From: Sinotaia quadrata
Lineage: Eukaryota; Mollusca; Gastropoda; Architaenioglossa; Viviparidae
Assembly (NCBI GenBank): GCA_028829895.1
Contig: CM054181.1
Location: 107,976,860-108,040,859 of the forward strand
Direction of reading: 5' to 3'
Length of the DNA: 64,000 nucleotides
The notes beneath the pieces were generated by a model that saw only the letters and a program-made list of their open reading frames with translations, made no database searches and was not told where the DNA came from. Of this stretch, positions 1 to 11,784 are shown piece after piece. Both the position numbers and the translations under genes were made by a program. Each line of letters begins with the position of its first letter. The stretch's first letter is position 1.

Positions 1-45
1 GATAGATAGATAGACAGATAGACAGATAGTGACAGACACAGGCAG
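1..45. repeat. GATA/GACA microsatellite, cut by window edge
   Basis: The window opens inside a tetranucleotide array of GATA units mixed with GACA, which decays into GACA-like sequence by about position 45. Its true length is unknown because it runs off the left edge. Confidence 0.8.
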
Positions 46-490
46 ACTTTACAACTTCATCGCAGGAATATGCGATATAAATGTCGACAGAGAGGGTCAT
101 AAATAAGTTTATTAACAAAAATTAACTTCGTCTTGAAAACACTGTTTTAATGATCAAGTAGTAAGAAACACGTAAAAGAAGATCTCATTCGTTTCTATGT
201 ATAAATAAAATTATATGGTATATTAATATTTCTTCATCTTACGATAAAATACTAGTAAAAATTGTTTCATGCTGGAAGAAGATATAAAAAGAGGTGGATT
301 GTAAAAAAAACGAAACAAAGAAGAATGCAGACTTCTTTAAGATCACAAATTGTTATATCACGTTCCTTCAATACAGACACGCCGTATATTAACAAGTATT
401 GCACCTTTCAGCGGAAGAGTATGGTACTGAAATTGTTGTCATATCGAAAGATAGCAGATGAAGTTAATGCACGTAATGCATTTTATCCTT
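46..490. other. AT-rich spacer, no gene seen
   Basis: Unique-looking AT-rich sequence. A 77-codon open frame (262-495, plus strand) has no recognisable domain and biased AT-rich codons. It ends just before a mariner-like terminus, so it could be the worn end of a transposon gene, but I see no catalytic residues. Confidence 0.4.
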
Positions 491-494
491 TGTG

Positions 495-524
495 ACCCAG
501 ACTTTAGGGACACCCTGTATAACC
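495..524. mobile_element. possible DNA-transposon terminus (mariner-like)
   Basis: The stretch ending in GGGACACCCTGTATA reads on the minus strand as TATACAGGGTGTCCC. This wording is familiar from terminal inverted repeats of mariner/Tc1-type elements and their relics in invertebrates, and it ends at a TA dinucleotide as such elements do. No partner repeat was found within 500 bp on the left, so the element is either truncated or the match is fortuitous. Confidence 0.25.
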
Positions 525-539
525 TGTTAAATACTTTGC

Positions 540-1985
540 AACACTACGATAATTAATGATACTGTAACAGTAATTATATATAACAGTAATGATTATAAAA
601 AGGTCGATAACACTTTTTGTAACTTGAAAAATACAGGGAGCGATAGTTTTATATTGTCTGATAAATGGTCTATGCATTACTCTTCTTCACATTGCTGCCT
701 AAAGTTGTACTTTTCTCCCCTCACCCACATGTAGATTTTCCCTCTCCCACATGTAGTTTTTCCTTCACCCATATGCACGTTTTCTTATCACCATATATAC
801 GTTTTCCTTGCCAGCATATACATACGTTGCAACCTTTTGAATACATAATATATTAGCAAACATTAAGATAAAAAAGTTAACTCGAAAAAAAGTTGTAGAT
901 TATAAAATTTTCAATAGCTTTCTAAACCGTTCTGAAATAAGAATGCACGTGCAACACACAAACACACACCCAACATGTACAGCGTCAACCTCATTCGATA
1001 TCAGCATTATATGCATAATGATTTTATTGACTGATGACTTTCAACAAAGATATATATTTAAAAGTAAAAATTGTGTTTCAGTCAGTAAACTCTTAATTTA
1101 TTTGCAGTCAATGAGTGTGAGTGTTTTACAGTGAACGTTATTGCGAGCAAGACTTCAGTAATAAATTAGTGTTTTGAATTCATTTAACGATACAAACTGT
1201 CTACATCTTAAGTACGTATGTGCCGTTAAAACAATCCCGAAAAGAAAGCTGTGTTAAAATAATACAGAGGCTATTGACTGTTGATATGTTGTATTTTAGT
1301 TAAGAAATATTTTTAAGCCTTTGTATGTTTTATAGACAGATTATATCATCTCAAAGCAGATAAGTCTTTACAACAATAAAGAGAAAATATATTTCCAGTA
1401 AACAGACTGCGCATGTACAGGTGTCTCCATGGTCGCTCATCAGCTTTCTCGAATATATAATTCTCAGAACAAGAAAATGTATGTAATTAGGTTGTGGTAG
1501 TGGCCATATTGAAATGTACGTATCTTTACTTCCTTCAAACTTTACCTCTGTATCGTTACTAATAACTAGACGTGTGTCCACGGACTCGCAGCCAACCCTT
1601 AGTGATGTCGCTTTCCTCAACACTAATTTTAAAAGAATAAGTACATCTGGAAATTAAAGTAAATAGCCATGAGCGAACAAACTACTTTAAATCTGACTTT
1701 AAAGGACTGCTAAAAGGCAGCACACATATCTTGCAAAGACCCCTGCTTCCACATTCATAAATCCAATCGCAATCTTTCAAAATCAATATTTCTTAGAAAT
1801 CTCTTGAGACAATTTAAAAAAAAAAGTTTTAACGCTAAGTATCTTGCCCTATTTCTGTTGGAGAGACGCTGATTCTCGGAATAGAATTGTGCGACATTGT
1901 GTGGTAGGAATTTCAAATAAAGGTTCATTTACATATTCAAGGTTTAAATACTGGGTCTGCTTGCAGCTAATTAATAAGTATCAAT
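540..1985. other. AT-rich intergenic or intronic spacer
   Basis: No gene, RNA or repeat family recognised. Small open frames (665-856, 943-1134 and 1351-1623 minus) lack domain signatures, and their composition matches the surrounding DNA. Confidence 0.5.
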
Positions 1986-1989
1986 ATAT

Positions 1990-2275
1990 TTATATTGTAG
2001 CTTTAAAGCGTTGAAGTCTCTGCCGTTAAGGCGATAATGTCTCTGTCGTTAAAATGATAATGTCTGTATAGTTAAAATAATTATGACTGTAGATATAACC
2101 TCTATAGTCTATAGTTAAAATGTTCATGACTATCGATAAAATAATAATGTCTGTAGATTAAGCCTCTATACTAGTCTATAGTTAAAATGTTAATGACTCC
2201 ATCGTTAATAATTCATGTAGCTTTAAAAGCGTGAAGTCTTTATCGATATAACGATAACATCTATATCGGAATATG
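1990..2275. repeat. degenerate tandem repeat, ~30-40 bp units
   Basis: Recurrent phrases such as 'gttaaaatgataatgtct' and 'ctatagttaaaatgtt' repeat imperfectly about seven times. This looks like an old minisatellite that has drifted. It is followed directly by a CTTT microsatellite. Confidence 0.55.
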
Positions 2276-2283
2276 ATAATACA

Positions 2284-2309
2284 TCTTTCTTTCTTTCTTT
2301 CTTTCTTTC
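2284..2309. repeat. (CTTT)n microsatellite
   Basis: About six perfect CTTT units. Confidence 0.85.
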
Positions 2310-4770
2310 ATATTATTGTTATTTCACTTTCATCTGGTAACTGAGCTGGAGCACTGCTCTGCTTCATAAAGCGAATTGTAAAAGCCTTGACCTTTCTCTA
2401 GCGAAAATTTTCCGGAACACACTTATCTCTCCTGGGTAAATAGATTGCATGATCAACTAATCACCATGATTTGGCTCCAGCTATTGCAAATCTTCCTGGT
2501 TACCTTTCAGACAGAAAATGTATCCAGTTTGTTTCTCTTTTATAATTTTCTGTCAAGTGAAATAGAGCTGTAGTTTGAATCACAAGATTTATAAGAGTGA
2601 TGTTCACTTTACTGTCTTTTTTGCGGGGAGAGAGTTTACATGAGAAAGTTAAAATCGAAGAGTCTTTGGGACAGAAATTTCAAAGCGACTATGATGATGA
2701 AGTGGACTGTTCGCGCGATGTTGTCATGCTAGTGTCACGTCGTTTGATGTGAGTAATAAGCTGTCCCCTTTGTAAATTGAAAGTTTGAAGCAATACATGG
2801 GGCTGGATTTGATTTGATTTTTTTTAAAACCTCTATTTTCCGTTTAGCAATATACATAACTATATAAGCATATTATTCACCTTAATTAATTAATTTATTA
2901 TTTTATTTATTGCACATTTAGTCTCAATACGAATATAGTTGCTGTTAATGCGTATTAAGCTAGTCATTCGGCTGCCTACTGTTTATTACGACTTGTTCGT
3001 GTTTTATTTGATTTCACGAGGCAATGCTGTCCGTGAGGTCACCCCAAGGGTCAACTTACTGGAAGGGAGAGTGCGTTGGGTGTGGTGAGTAAATGTAACA
3101 TGTGGGTTGTTAGTAGATTTTCTTGGAGGACATTTTGTCCAGACAATGGTCATTGACCTACTCTTTCTAACTGCCAAGAAATCTTATTAGGCACGGCCTG
3201 TTGCACCCGGGACCAGATTTGCACACGAACAGTAGGGGACAACAACTGCGTCTAATCTGACTTTCTGAAACTGTCAAAATAGATGGCATGAATTCAGTTT
3301 AATGTTATTTTTATTAAACAACTCTTCTTGTGAAATATTCTCGCATTATTATTATTACTGAGGGTAGTGTTTGGTTCGGGTTGCAGATTGACGTTAGGAG
3401 ACAAGGCAGGATATGTGATGAGTATTGGGAAAGGAGATTAGTTAAATTAAGTCCCTTTGTTGCTGCAGCCCTCAGCTCCTTTTGTGCACAATGAGAAGAC
3501 GAGGCGTGAAAAGCTACGAATTTCAGACTTGATTGAACATGACCTAGCTGTCGTCACGCTAACGTTGGCAGTGATAAAGGGAGATGACACCTCCCCTTGT
3601 CGCTCTGCAAGCGACTTATCGAGAGAGCTACCCAGGCAATCAGTCACGTCTCCAATACGTCTTTATCATCAGTCACAACATTGTGAAAACTCTTCGTCAC
3701 ATGCCAGCTGCTGAAGGCCTGGAAGGGTCAGTAGGCGCGCGCACGCACGTACACAAACACACAGACATATATATATATACAACTACAATATGACTACATA
3801 GAGCCATACACTCACTTACGTATGTCCTCAAATACTTTCAGACATAATAATACTCAAAAACACAAGTGCACACAAACTAACTAGTACCAACACTCGAAAG
3901 GCCACAACCAACTCCCACGTATTGTGTATACTCGCACACATTTTCACACGTGTAGATATATATATATAGTCAAATATACACACACGTGTACATGCACAAA
4001 CACATTACACGCAAAAAAACACTAGCCCTTCACTCACAACTACATCCGAACTTTGTCTCTCTTTCTCTCTTCTCACCCCCACCCCCAATTCATACACATA
4101 CCAACTCGCTCGCATCCAGCCTATACAGGCATCAGTCCACAGATACACAACAACCGCCAGACCAAACACAAAATACATGCAATCATAGCATTACAAACCG
4201 ACTTTTGTTTCCGGAAAGATCCGTCGTGTAAATATTGCTAAAGGACTTTATCCTCAGACGTGCAGAGTATATACATTCTCTTTTCTTTAGCAAACACCAT
4301 ATTTTTGTTGTATGATTGTTACTGAGAAGGCAAAACTCAACAATCTTGACGGCTGATTTCATGCGCAAATGGAAAATCCATTTTGGAATTGGTAAAAATT
4401 ATATTCATTTCCCCCCGCAACCATTATTTTTCAATGTCATATTTTCTTCAATTACATGGAGAATTTGCGTCTGATAAAAAACAAAAATAAATCGCGGTAC
4501 TTTTGATTCCGATAGACCTTAACAGATTTTCTTTAAAATGTCTCTGTTATAGTGTAATTTTTAGTGACGTCCAGTACTGGATATCCAACGGAATAGATAC
4601 TTAAGATGTCACAATGGACTGTCAGGAGAACATACTATTTTCTTATTACCTCAAGTGTCTTCCAAAAGAGTAGGTATTATATGCCTACACTGTTTCCATA
4701 AAACAGTGTTATGTCACACTTAGATCCCAAATCTTATAACTAGTTTGATACTACGTTCTAAGAGGAAACA
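2310..4770. other. spacer with no supported gene
   Basis: Mixed-composition DNA. At 3457-3714 (plus) there is a somewhat less AT-rich 85-codon open frame that overlaps an open frame on the other strand (3447-3647). It follows a sequence resembling a 3' splice site (TTGCTGCAG, ending at 3468). No domain is recognisable and no donor site clearly closes it, so I do not call an exon. Short CA/TA runs lie at 3735-3780 and 3955-3985. Confidence 0.4.
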
Positions 4771-4775
4771 ATATT

Positions 4776-4890
4776 TAGAAAGAAAAATAGTTTGACAATA
4801 GAATGATAGAAAGAAAAATAGTTTGACAATAGAATGATAGAAAGAAAAATAGTTTGACAATAGAATGATAGAAAGAAAATAGTTTGACAA
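4776..4890. repeat. 31-bp tandem repeat, ~3.5 copies
   Basis: Units of 31 bp beginning TAGAAAGAAAAATAG are near-identical, pointing to a recent local expansion. The last unit has lost one A. Confidence 0.85.
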
Positions 4891-5144
4891 ATCTCACAAT
4901 GGAAAACGTTTGAATCAGTTCAGATATTGTAATCCATTAACAAGAAGATTAAACAAAGACACTAACAAATATTAAGAGGGACTTCTCTTGTATGCAAAAT
5001 GCAAGTCGGTTAATGGGTGGGTAAAATACCTTCAAGGAACTGCTAAGTATAACTGTTTTCTCAGCAAGCAGTAAATGTTAGCAATACTTTCCATAAATTG
5101 TTCAAGCCTTTCTAAGGCTAAAGTCTATATGCGAAACGCTCCGG

Positions 5145-5530
5145 TACCTTGGTCTGACGGTCTAGAATCTAGATTGCACATCTTAGTTCGACAGTCTGGC
5201 TTTGTCTATCTGATAGTCTAGATCAGTCCATCTTAGTCTGATAATCTAGCTCTATGTGACAATCTAGGTTAGTCCATTTTAGTCTGACAGTCTTACTTTG
5301 TCTTCTGACAATATGGTTTATTCCTTCTTAGTCTGACAGTCTAGAATAGTCCTCTCTAACGGTCTGGATTTCCCACCTTAGTCTGACAGTCTCGCTTTGT
5401 CCATCTGACATCCCAGATTAGTCCATCTTTGTTTGACAGTCTAGCTTTGTCCATCTTAATATGACAATCTAGATTAGTTTGTCATAGTCTGATAGCCTAG
5501 CATAGTCCACTTTAGTCCAACAGTCTCCGA
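5145..5530. repeat. degenerate ~40-bp tandem repeat
   Basis: The phrases 'TTAGTCTGACAGTCTAG' and 'TTTGTCCATCT' recur about nine times with many substitutions. It is an old minisatellite with no coding content. Confidence 0.75.
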
Positions 5531-5734
5531 CACTTCTGATCTGCCATGTAAATATTGTATGTCGTATCAATTTTGATCAAAATTAAGCAGACATTTAGTA
5601 ACTCATTACACAAATATATAAACAACCAACCACAATAAGTAACAAATGAATGAGGTGTTATTAATTTTAAAAATAGTTTAACTATATTTTTTCGTGCATT
5701 TTTGAACAAACATTTTGTAAAAAAATTGTTGCTG

Positions 5735-6075
5735 ACGTAAATCTGTTCTGAAGACTATCAGCATTTGTTTGTGCAGTCGGTCTCTAGCTTTTTCTACTTG
5801 ACAAGCTTGCTGGATTAAAGAAAGTAAGGCGGGAAGACTTCAGATCAGTTCTAATCTATTGATCTGGAACACATTAAGCCCTCACTTCAGAGACCAGTTT
5901 CATTCTACCTGTATGATGTAATTTTCATCGCTGGGGACAAATCACACATTCCACTCTAATAAGAGTCAAGTTAATTGCTTCGTGTGCTGCAGTCTTTGTT
6001 TGGCTGGGCAATGACGTGATTGCCAAGGGAGAGAACCTTTGAGTGGAGATCAACAGTATTAGCAGAGAAACCCCA
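5735..6075. promoter_or_regulatory. possible cis-regulatory block with palindromic site
   Basis: This stretch is free of simple repeats and of balanced composition. It holds an inverted repeat GGCAAT-GACGTG-ATTGCC (6007-6024) nested in an outer pair TTGGC (6000-6004) / GCCAA (6022-6026). Homeodomain-like TTAATTG and a CTTTGTTTG motif lie nearby. Motif presence alone is weak evidence, and no conservation data are available here. Confidence 0.25.
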
Positions 6076-6089
6076 AAGGGAACTAGTAT

Positions 6090-6092
<3 letters not shown>

Positions 6093-6174
<82 letters not shown>

Positions 6175-6184
6175 TTCACACACA
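6093..6184. repeat. (CA)n microsatellite
   Basis: About 35 near-perfect CA units with a degraded right end. Open frames across it on both strands are repeat translations. Confidence 0.95.
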
Positions 6185-7008
6185 AGCTGCTGTAGAATAC
6201 AATTATTGTACATTTGTGTATTTATAGGTATGTGTGAGTGTGAGAGCGCGTACCTTATATGCCTTATATCTGTTGGTGTGGTTGTGTTTATTCATTTCCT
6301 ACTCATGCTTTGCATCATTATATTTTTGTTTCGATTTATCATTTCTCAAAGAATCACACACACACACACACACAGAGACAAGCGCTTACACGCACATTCA
6401 ACACCTTGCACGTGCAAGCAATTAGTCGATTTCTGCGAAAGAATAATTAGATTTACTAAAATCCATTTTGCTCTTCTTGATTTTTCCACCCTTTAACCAT
6501 TTGTGTTTTTCTCGTTTTTTTCCCTCTTGAGTTTTTTTCCATTTGAAAGTTTTATTTTACATTATTTTTATATGTGTAATTAGCATTTTCAATATTGATC
6601 ACATGCGCTTGTATTCACTTAATTTTTGTTTTTAATAATTTCTCTCTAGGGGTTACTGTCCTTTAATTTATATTTCATCTTGTGGTCCTTTAGTATTTGG
6701 GCAAGTCAACATTTTAATTATAGATAACATATTTTATGGGTCGCATAATAATTGTACTCAATTATTTTTTTAACGGTGAACATTATTCAAATTTTGACGA
6801 AAAATCTCCATATATATATATAAATAAAAGAAATGGAATAATTTGTAAAATCTTCTTTAAAATTCGATTTTATGTGCAGTTGAAATATTTTCATTACAAA
6901 TGTTCATTATTACATGGCTATGTATTGGTCGGTCGTGTATGTGTTTGTGTGTGTGGGTGTGTGGGTGGGCGGGTTAAGAGATTGAAAGAGATAGACGACT
7001 GTTTTAAA
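6185..7008. other. AT-rich spacer with short CA and GT runs
   Basis: No gene seen. A short (CA)n lies at 6354-6374 and a GT/GGGT-rich run at 6935-6975. Confidence 0.5.
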
Positions 7009-7048
7009 GAGAGAGAGAGAGAGAGTGAGAGAGAGTGAGAGAGAGACG
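7009..7048. repeat. (GA)n microsatellite
   Basis: GAGA run with occasional GTGA interruptions. It leads into a purine-rich minisatellite. Confidence 0.85.
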
Positions 7049-7049
7049 T

Positions 7050-7400
7050 ATGACACAGAAGATAGTGAGAGAAAGATGGTAGTGTGTGGTATTAGAAGAA
7101 AGACGGTAGTTTGTGGTATTAGGAGAAAGACGGTAGTGTGTGGTATTAGGAGGAAGACGATAGTTTGTGGTATTAGGAGAAAGATGGTAGTGTGAGGTAT
7201 TAGGAGAAAAACGGTAGTGTGTGGTATTGGGAGAAAGACGGTAGTGTGTAGTAGTGGAGATAGATGTAGTGTGTGGTTTTGAGAGAAAGGCGGTAGTGTG
7301 TGGTAGTGGAGATAGAGGTAGTGTGAGAAAGACGGTAGCGTGAGGTAGTGATAGGAACTTTAGTGAGTGGTAGTGGAGATGGTAGTGAGTGGGGGGAGAA
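7050..7400. repeat. 27-bp minisatellite, ~12 units
   Basis: The core AAGACGGTAGTGTGTGGTAT recurs every 27 bp through about 7230, then becomes irregular. The 217-codon minus-strand frame across 7004-7657 is a low-complexity Ser/Thr/Leu/Pro/His translation of this array and the flanking GA-rich DNA, not a credible gene. Confidence 0.85.
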
Positions 7401-7665
7401 AAAGAAGTGGTGTGAGGGTCTTGGAGTGGGAGACATGGAGAGAGAGAGTGGTAGGGAGAGAGGTAGAGACAGAGTAGGGAAACAGAGTTGAGAGAGGGAA
7501 TCTTGGAGTGAGAGACAGGAAGAAAGATTAGTGGTGAGAGAGAGAGTGTGGGTAGGCAGAGAGGAAGAGAGAGTGGTAGTGGAAGAGAGGTAATCTTTGA
7601 GAGAGAGGTAGATTGAGAGGCAGGAGTGAGGGAGGAGAGAAAATAAGAAGGACGCAAGAAAAGAA
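7401..7665. repeat. purine-rich (GA/GGA) low-complexity tract
   Basis: The plus strand is almost wholly G and A with occasional T, continuing the composition of the preceding minisatellite. Purine:pyrimidine asymmetry of this kind can form triplex structures. Confidence 0.75.
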
Positions 7666-8375
7666 TAAACGAAGAAAAAATAATTTGCTATTTATTTGAT
7701 TTGTTCATCATCACAAGGATATTGTATTAGCGCGGACTGTCTAGTAGTCTTGAAACAGATACGGATACAATTTAGTTTTAATTTTTGCATTTCTTATTCT
7801 TTTTCTAGAAAGGGGGTGGTGGTATTCTCATTATTTTTGTGCCCCATGTCCCTGGCAATTCTTCAGCACATTACTCCTATCTCCAGTAAGAGATACGACA
7901 TTGTTTTGGGTGCATAAATGCAAGCAACATACCAGATCTTATTTAATTCACACAAGGGTAAGATCCTCTAAAACGTTACTTTTATATTTTTTCTCCCAAA
8001 TTCGTGTTGTTATCAATAATAAGAAAAGAGGAAAAATGTGACAGAGACTGAAGAAAGAAAAAGACTGAAAGAAGGAGATATCTAAGTGAAAGTCGGAGAA
8101 AGAATAAAAGTGAACGAGAGAAAATTGAGTGCTGTGAAAACATCAGTAACGCGTTACAAGATGTTTTGAATACTTCATGTTGACTCATTCAAGGCCTCGG
8201 ATATGTTTTCAGCTACCATACGAAACGACGCACCAACAGATAACACAACCGTAGGCAGAAACACAGACTTTGTAGCTTAGAACGTCGCTTGTTTACTTGC
8301 TGAATATTTTCGCTGCAATACACACATGCCGTCGAGCACAGAGAAAATTATTACAACTCTATTATTTTTATTTTA
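7666..8375. other. spacer, no gene seen
   Basis: Unique-looking sequence with no recognisable gene. The small frames at 7696-7917 (plus) and 7982-8188 (minus) have no domain features. Confidence 0.5.
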
Positions 8376-8381
8376 CCCTGT

Positions 8382-8775
8382 AACATTGTTACATGGCTGC
8401 ATGGTAGTAATTTTATACATCACATTGTTACATGGCTGCATGGTAGTAATTTTATACATAACATTGTTACATGGCTGCATGGTAGTAATTTTATACATAA
8501 CATTGTTACATGGCTGCATGGTAGTAATTTTATACATAACATTGTTACATGGCTGCATGGTAGTAATTTTATACATAGCATTGTTACATGGCTGCATGGT
8601 AGTAATTTTATACATTACATTGTTACATGGCTGCATGGTAGTAATTTTATACATAACATTGTTACATGGCTGCATGGTAGTAATTTTATACATTACCTTG
8701 TTACATGGCTGCATGGTAGTAATTTTATACATTACATTGTTACATGGCTGCATGGTAGTAATTTTATACATTAGT
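8382..8775. repeat. 39-bp minisatellite, 10 near-identical copies
   Basis: Ten units with core TTGTTACATGGCTGCATGG follow one another with only one or two changes each. Because 39 is a multiple of three and no unit contains an in-frame stop, both strands stay open: 167 codons on plus with a 13-residue period (LLHGCMVVILYIT), and 141 codons on minus with period MYKITTMQPCNNV. The most economical reading is a repeat-generated frame rather than a gene, since each frame is open only by virtue of the repeat. Confidence 0.92.
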
Positions 8776-9060
8776 ACAAGAATGTTTGTAATATTCATAC
8801 GCGTAACATTAGTACAGTGTTCTATGTAAGTAATATTTATACATTCTTACAAGACTGTTGGCGATATTTAAACATACATCTTTATTATTAAAATGCATAT
8901 TAGTATTGTTTAAATTCAGTGCATTTTTACAAGGCTGTTTGATTTGTGATATTTAAAAATATTTATCATTTTACAAGACTGTATATTAGTAATATTTAAT
9001 TAAACATATTTCATTTTTACAAGACTGTCAGTTATTCAAACTGTTGGCGATAGTTAAAAA
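8776..9060. repeat. decayed continuation of the 39-bp array
   Basis: 'TTACAAGACTGT' and 'AGTAATATTTA' recur five or six times at irregular spacing. This matches a highly diverged, lengthened version of the upstream 39-bp unit (TTACATGGCTGCATGGTAGTAATTTTATA). The array therefore has a homogenised left part and an old right part. Confidence 0.55.
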
Positions 9061-10848
9061 TGTATCGGCTCTGCTTCTAGATTTAGTAATTTCTTTAGTG
9101 TGCATTAGACATTTTTGAGATGAAAGAAGCAGTGAGTACAAAGTCTGCTTTCATACACGAAACAAAGTTTTGAGACAGAAGTCTGGATTTCCGACCGCCT
9201 TCCCTCACATCAATTCAAGTAGTCGCATAAAAGAGCTAAATACGCCTTCGAGTTCTCTCAAATTAAATTTAAAACAACTAAAATATTTTATAATCAATGG
9301 AAATTTGTATTGGTTTGAGTAACACACGCTACTAATATATATTTTAAATACGTTTTGTGTTTGTTTTATATTAACTTCTTTCATTCTCCGTACCTGTATT
9401 TGTCTGGAATCCGCAGCAAGATACACCAGTTCATCATAAAAGTCTACGGCTTGTGCAAAGTAGTAAAGGTGGAATTTAAAAGAACTGTGGATGACGTGAC
9501 TTTAAAATCAATTAAATCAGATTCTCTAGACACAAGTTCGTGTTACCTAAACGTTACAGTCACTCCAGGCCGCCATTGTTCAATCTAAAACTCGTTAGCT
9601 CTGACACTGAAGTTTCCTAAAAAGAAAACGACAACATAAGAACATTAGCAAGAGTGAGTGGTCACTAATCTAGTTGCGATTGAAATTGGTGACTAAATTC
9701 GCAAGCAATGAACGCTTAAGTAGTAGTTGTGGCGGGCTTGGAGTGAAGACTCGCTTGGAAATCTCCTGCAGCATGCAACGGTGCCAAAAACTAATCCTGA
9801 TGTAGAACATCACATAGCCTCCTAGACGCATTTGACACAGGCTTTAGACTCGAACCTATTTAGTAGTCTCTCTGATAGAGCATCAGACACTCTACTCCTG
9901 TCGCATTTATTTTTGTTGACGCTGACTTCGGAACATCTGTAATGAAAATACATGAGCACCTTTCAATGCATTCGGCCTTTACAGGAAACAAGTTTCTGCA
10001 GAATGGGCCGCTACCTACTTTCGTAAATTTGACTCTGACCAGAGTTCCCGTTCGTGCCACGTTCTTCTGGTCACATCTCTCTCTCTCGTATTTGGTTAAT
10101 TACGTAATGTCCATTACTAACACGAATAAAAGAAATGTGACCAGTCAGACATTGTGTTTTAAATGAAAGCGTCCAGCGTACGTTCGACTTGAAAAATCTA
10201 CCTTTTTTGACCAAAGGACTGCAATACAAATACTCTTACATACCCTATATTATATCCTACTGCTTGAACATAAGGGATAATTAATTATTCAATATTCAGT
10301 GACAAGTAAATTAGATGACATGTTTTCTGGAATTGGTGGTGTAATCTCTCCCTCTTAAGGAACTAACAAACATTCATCCACATTCGGTTCGCCCCGAGCT
10401 GATCCCAAATTAACGATCTTTCCACAGAATTAATTAAGATGTGGGATAAGTTAAAAAATTTAATAATGAAACAATAAAAGATCAAAATTTATTTCAAGAA
10501 ACAAATACATGCTCCAGAAAGTGATTAGAATGTAGCTCATAACAAACAGCATTACTTTGTCCCACTAACCCACCTAAAACTTCTTTTAGCATCTATACAT
10601 TTGCTAGAATAAACTAATAATGCTAAAAAATTAACTAACTTGAAACGTAAAACTAACTTAAAAATCATTTCATAATACAACACTAATGAAGAGCCTACAT
10701 CTTCCAAATAGATCCAATATCGTTCAAACTAAAATAGACATAATTCAGAATAGAATAGACATCATAGAACCTTTATAAATGTAACAAAAATAAATCCTAA
10801 AAAATGTACCTTAATCCGCTAATTATTATTATTGTCATAAGCCTAATA
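9061..10848. other. spacer, no supported gene
   Basis: No gene found. Near 9805-9900 the minus strand carries GGTTCGAGTC, which resembles a polymerase III B box, and a short stem TCTGAT/ATCAGA. There is no convincing A box or cloverleaf, so no tRNA or SINE is called. Small frames at 9205-9588 and 9860-10166 occur on both strands and look random. Confidence 0.45.
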
Positions 10849-10850
10849 TA

Positions 10851-10871
10851 TACACACACATACACACACGC

Positions 10872-10932
<61 letters not shown>
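10851..10932. repeat. (CA)n microsatellite
   Basis: About 40 CA units with a few CG interruptions at the left. Confidence 0.95.
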
Positions 10933-10934
<2 letters not shown>

Positions 10935-11625
10935 TGTGTGTTAAATGCATGTGTGTTCTGCATTTATTACATATAAGAAAGACAGATAATATTACATTAA
11001 ATTGCAGGAAAATAAAATTTACACTCTAACTTGTTGCCACTTTGTATTTTTCCTGAAAGTGCGTGCAAGAGATCGGTAAACCATGTTTAAGTTTTCTGGT
11101 AATCAAGGGTGGAATTAAATAAACAACATTTTATTCGCTTCTCGTCTTATTCTCTTCTCGTTTTACTCTCCGCCTATATTTCCCACGTAGGCCTATATAG
11201 GTCACGGTCACGCCCAGCTCTCCCAGGTGAAAATCGGTATTCTTAATTCAATAAATCGTTCGATAAAGCACATGTTTATGTAACATCAAAACTTTATCCA
11301 GTTTTTTGTTTATCACAAATTCTAACCCCCCTAAAAGTTTTTTCGTGCAATTGCTGCTGTGTCACTATGACGTTAAATGGCAAACATATCAGTTATCACC
11401 AAAGCCTTTTGTCGCTAAGGTGCTTTGACCTTGTCTCCTGATAGTTTATAAAGCCTCCGAGATTACATGCTAAACGTTCATCACTCTGGTATAGTTGTAC
11501 ATTTTCTGTAAACCAGTGAAATGTCGGCTACATTTATTTTTAGTCAATGAAAACAAAGAGTTGAAAAGTTCGTCACCCTTGAGACGTTCCAGCTGACCAC
11601 TTCTATCGACAACTTTCCCGACCGT
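10935..11625. other. spacer upstream of a possible promoter
   Basis: No coding region recognised. Composition is less AT-rich near 11140-11230 and 11400-11600 than in the flanks. It precedes the TATA-like sequence at 11632. Confidence 0.4.
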
Positions 11626-11629
11626 ACTC

Positions 11630-11765
11630 AAAATATATATAGTTGGTAAATTATCAGGCTTTTGTGGTCGGTCAACTGTCGGTTTTGTGAATTTGTTACT
11701 GAGAAAGTATATTTGTTTTGAGCCACTCGTTAGAAGTTAGTTATTTTTAGAATTTCACTGAAAAC
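11630..11765 (+). promoter_or_regulatory. candidate core promoter and 5' leader
   Basis: A TATA-like run (ATATATATAG, about 11632-11641) lies roughly 125 bp before an ATG in good context. The spacing would allow a start of transcription near 11665 and a leader of about 100 nt. This is inference from arrangement only. Confidence 0.25.
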
Positions 11766-11780
11766 ATGGATACTTTGAAG
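11766..11780 (+). CDS. possible first coding exon (MDTLK, then splice donor)
   Basis: The sequence AAAACATGG gives a favourable start context. Five codons (MDTLK) are followed immediately by GTAAGG, a good 5' splice-site match with AAG before it. A pyrimidine-rich 3' splice-site-like sequence ending TTTAACAG occurs near 12225, but joining there in phase hits a stop after six codons. If the exon is real, its next exon therefore lies elsewhere. Five codons are too few to name a family. Confidence 0.22.
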
Positions 11781-11784
11781 GTAA

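Noticed and set aside
3447..3714. Overlapping ORFs on both strands preceded by a splice-acceptor-like CTGCAG
   Set aside because: No closing donor that keeps a frame, no recognisable domain, and both strands open equally.
7004..7657. 217-codon minus-strand ORF
   Set aside because: It is the translation of a 27-bp minisatellite plus GA-rich DNA; the peptide is a repetitive Ser/Thr/Pro/Leu/His string with no domain.
8326..8829. 167-codon plus ORF that looks like a repeated hydrophobic peptide
   Set aside because: Open only because the 39-bp repeat unit is a multiple of three and stop-free; the opposite strand is open for the same reason.
9805..9900. B-box-like GGTTCGAGTC on the minus strand
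   Set aside because: No A box at the proper distance and no cloverleaf; not called as tRNA or SINE.
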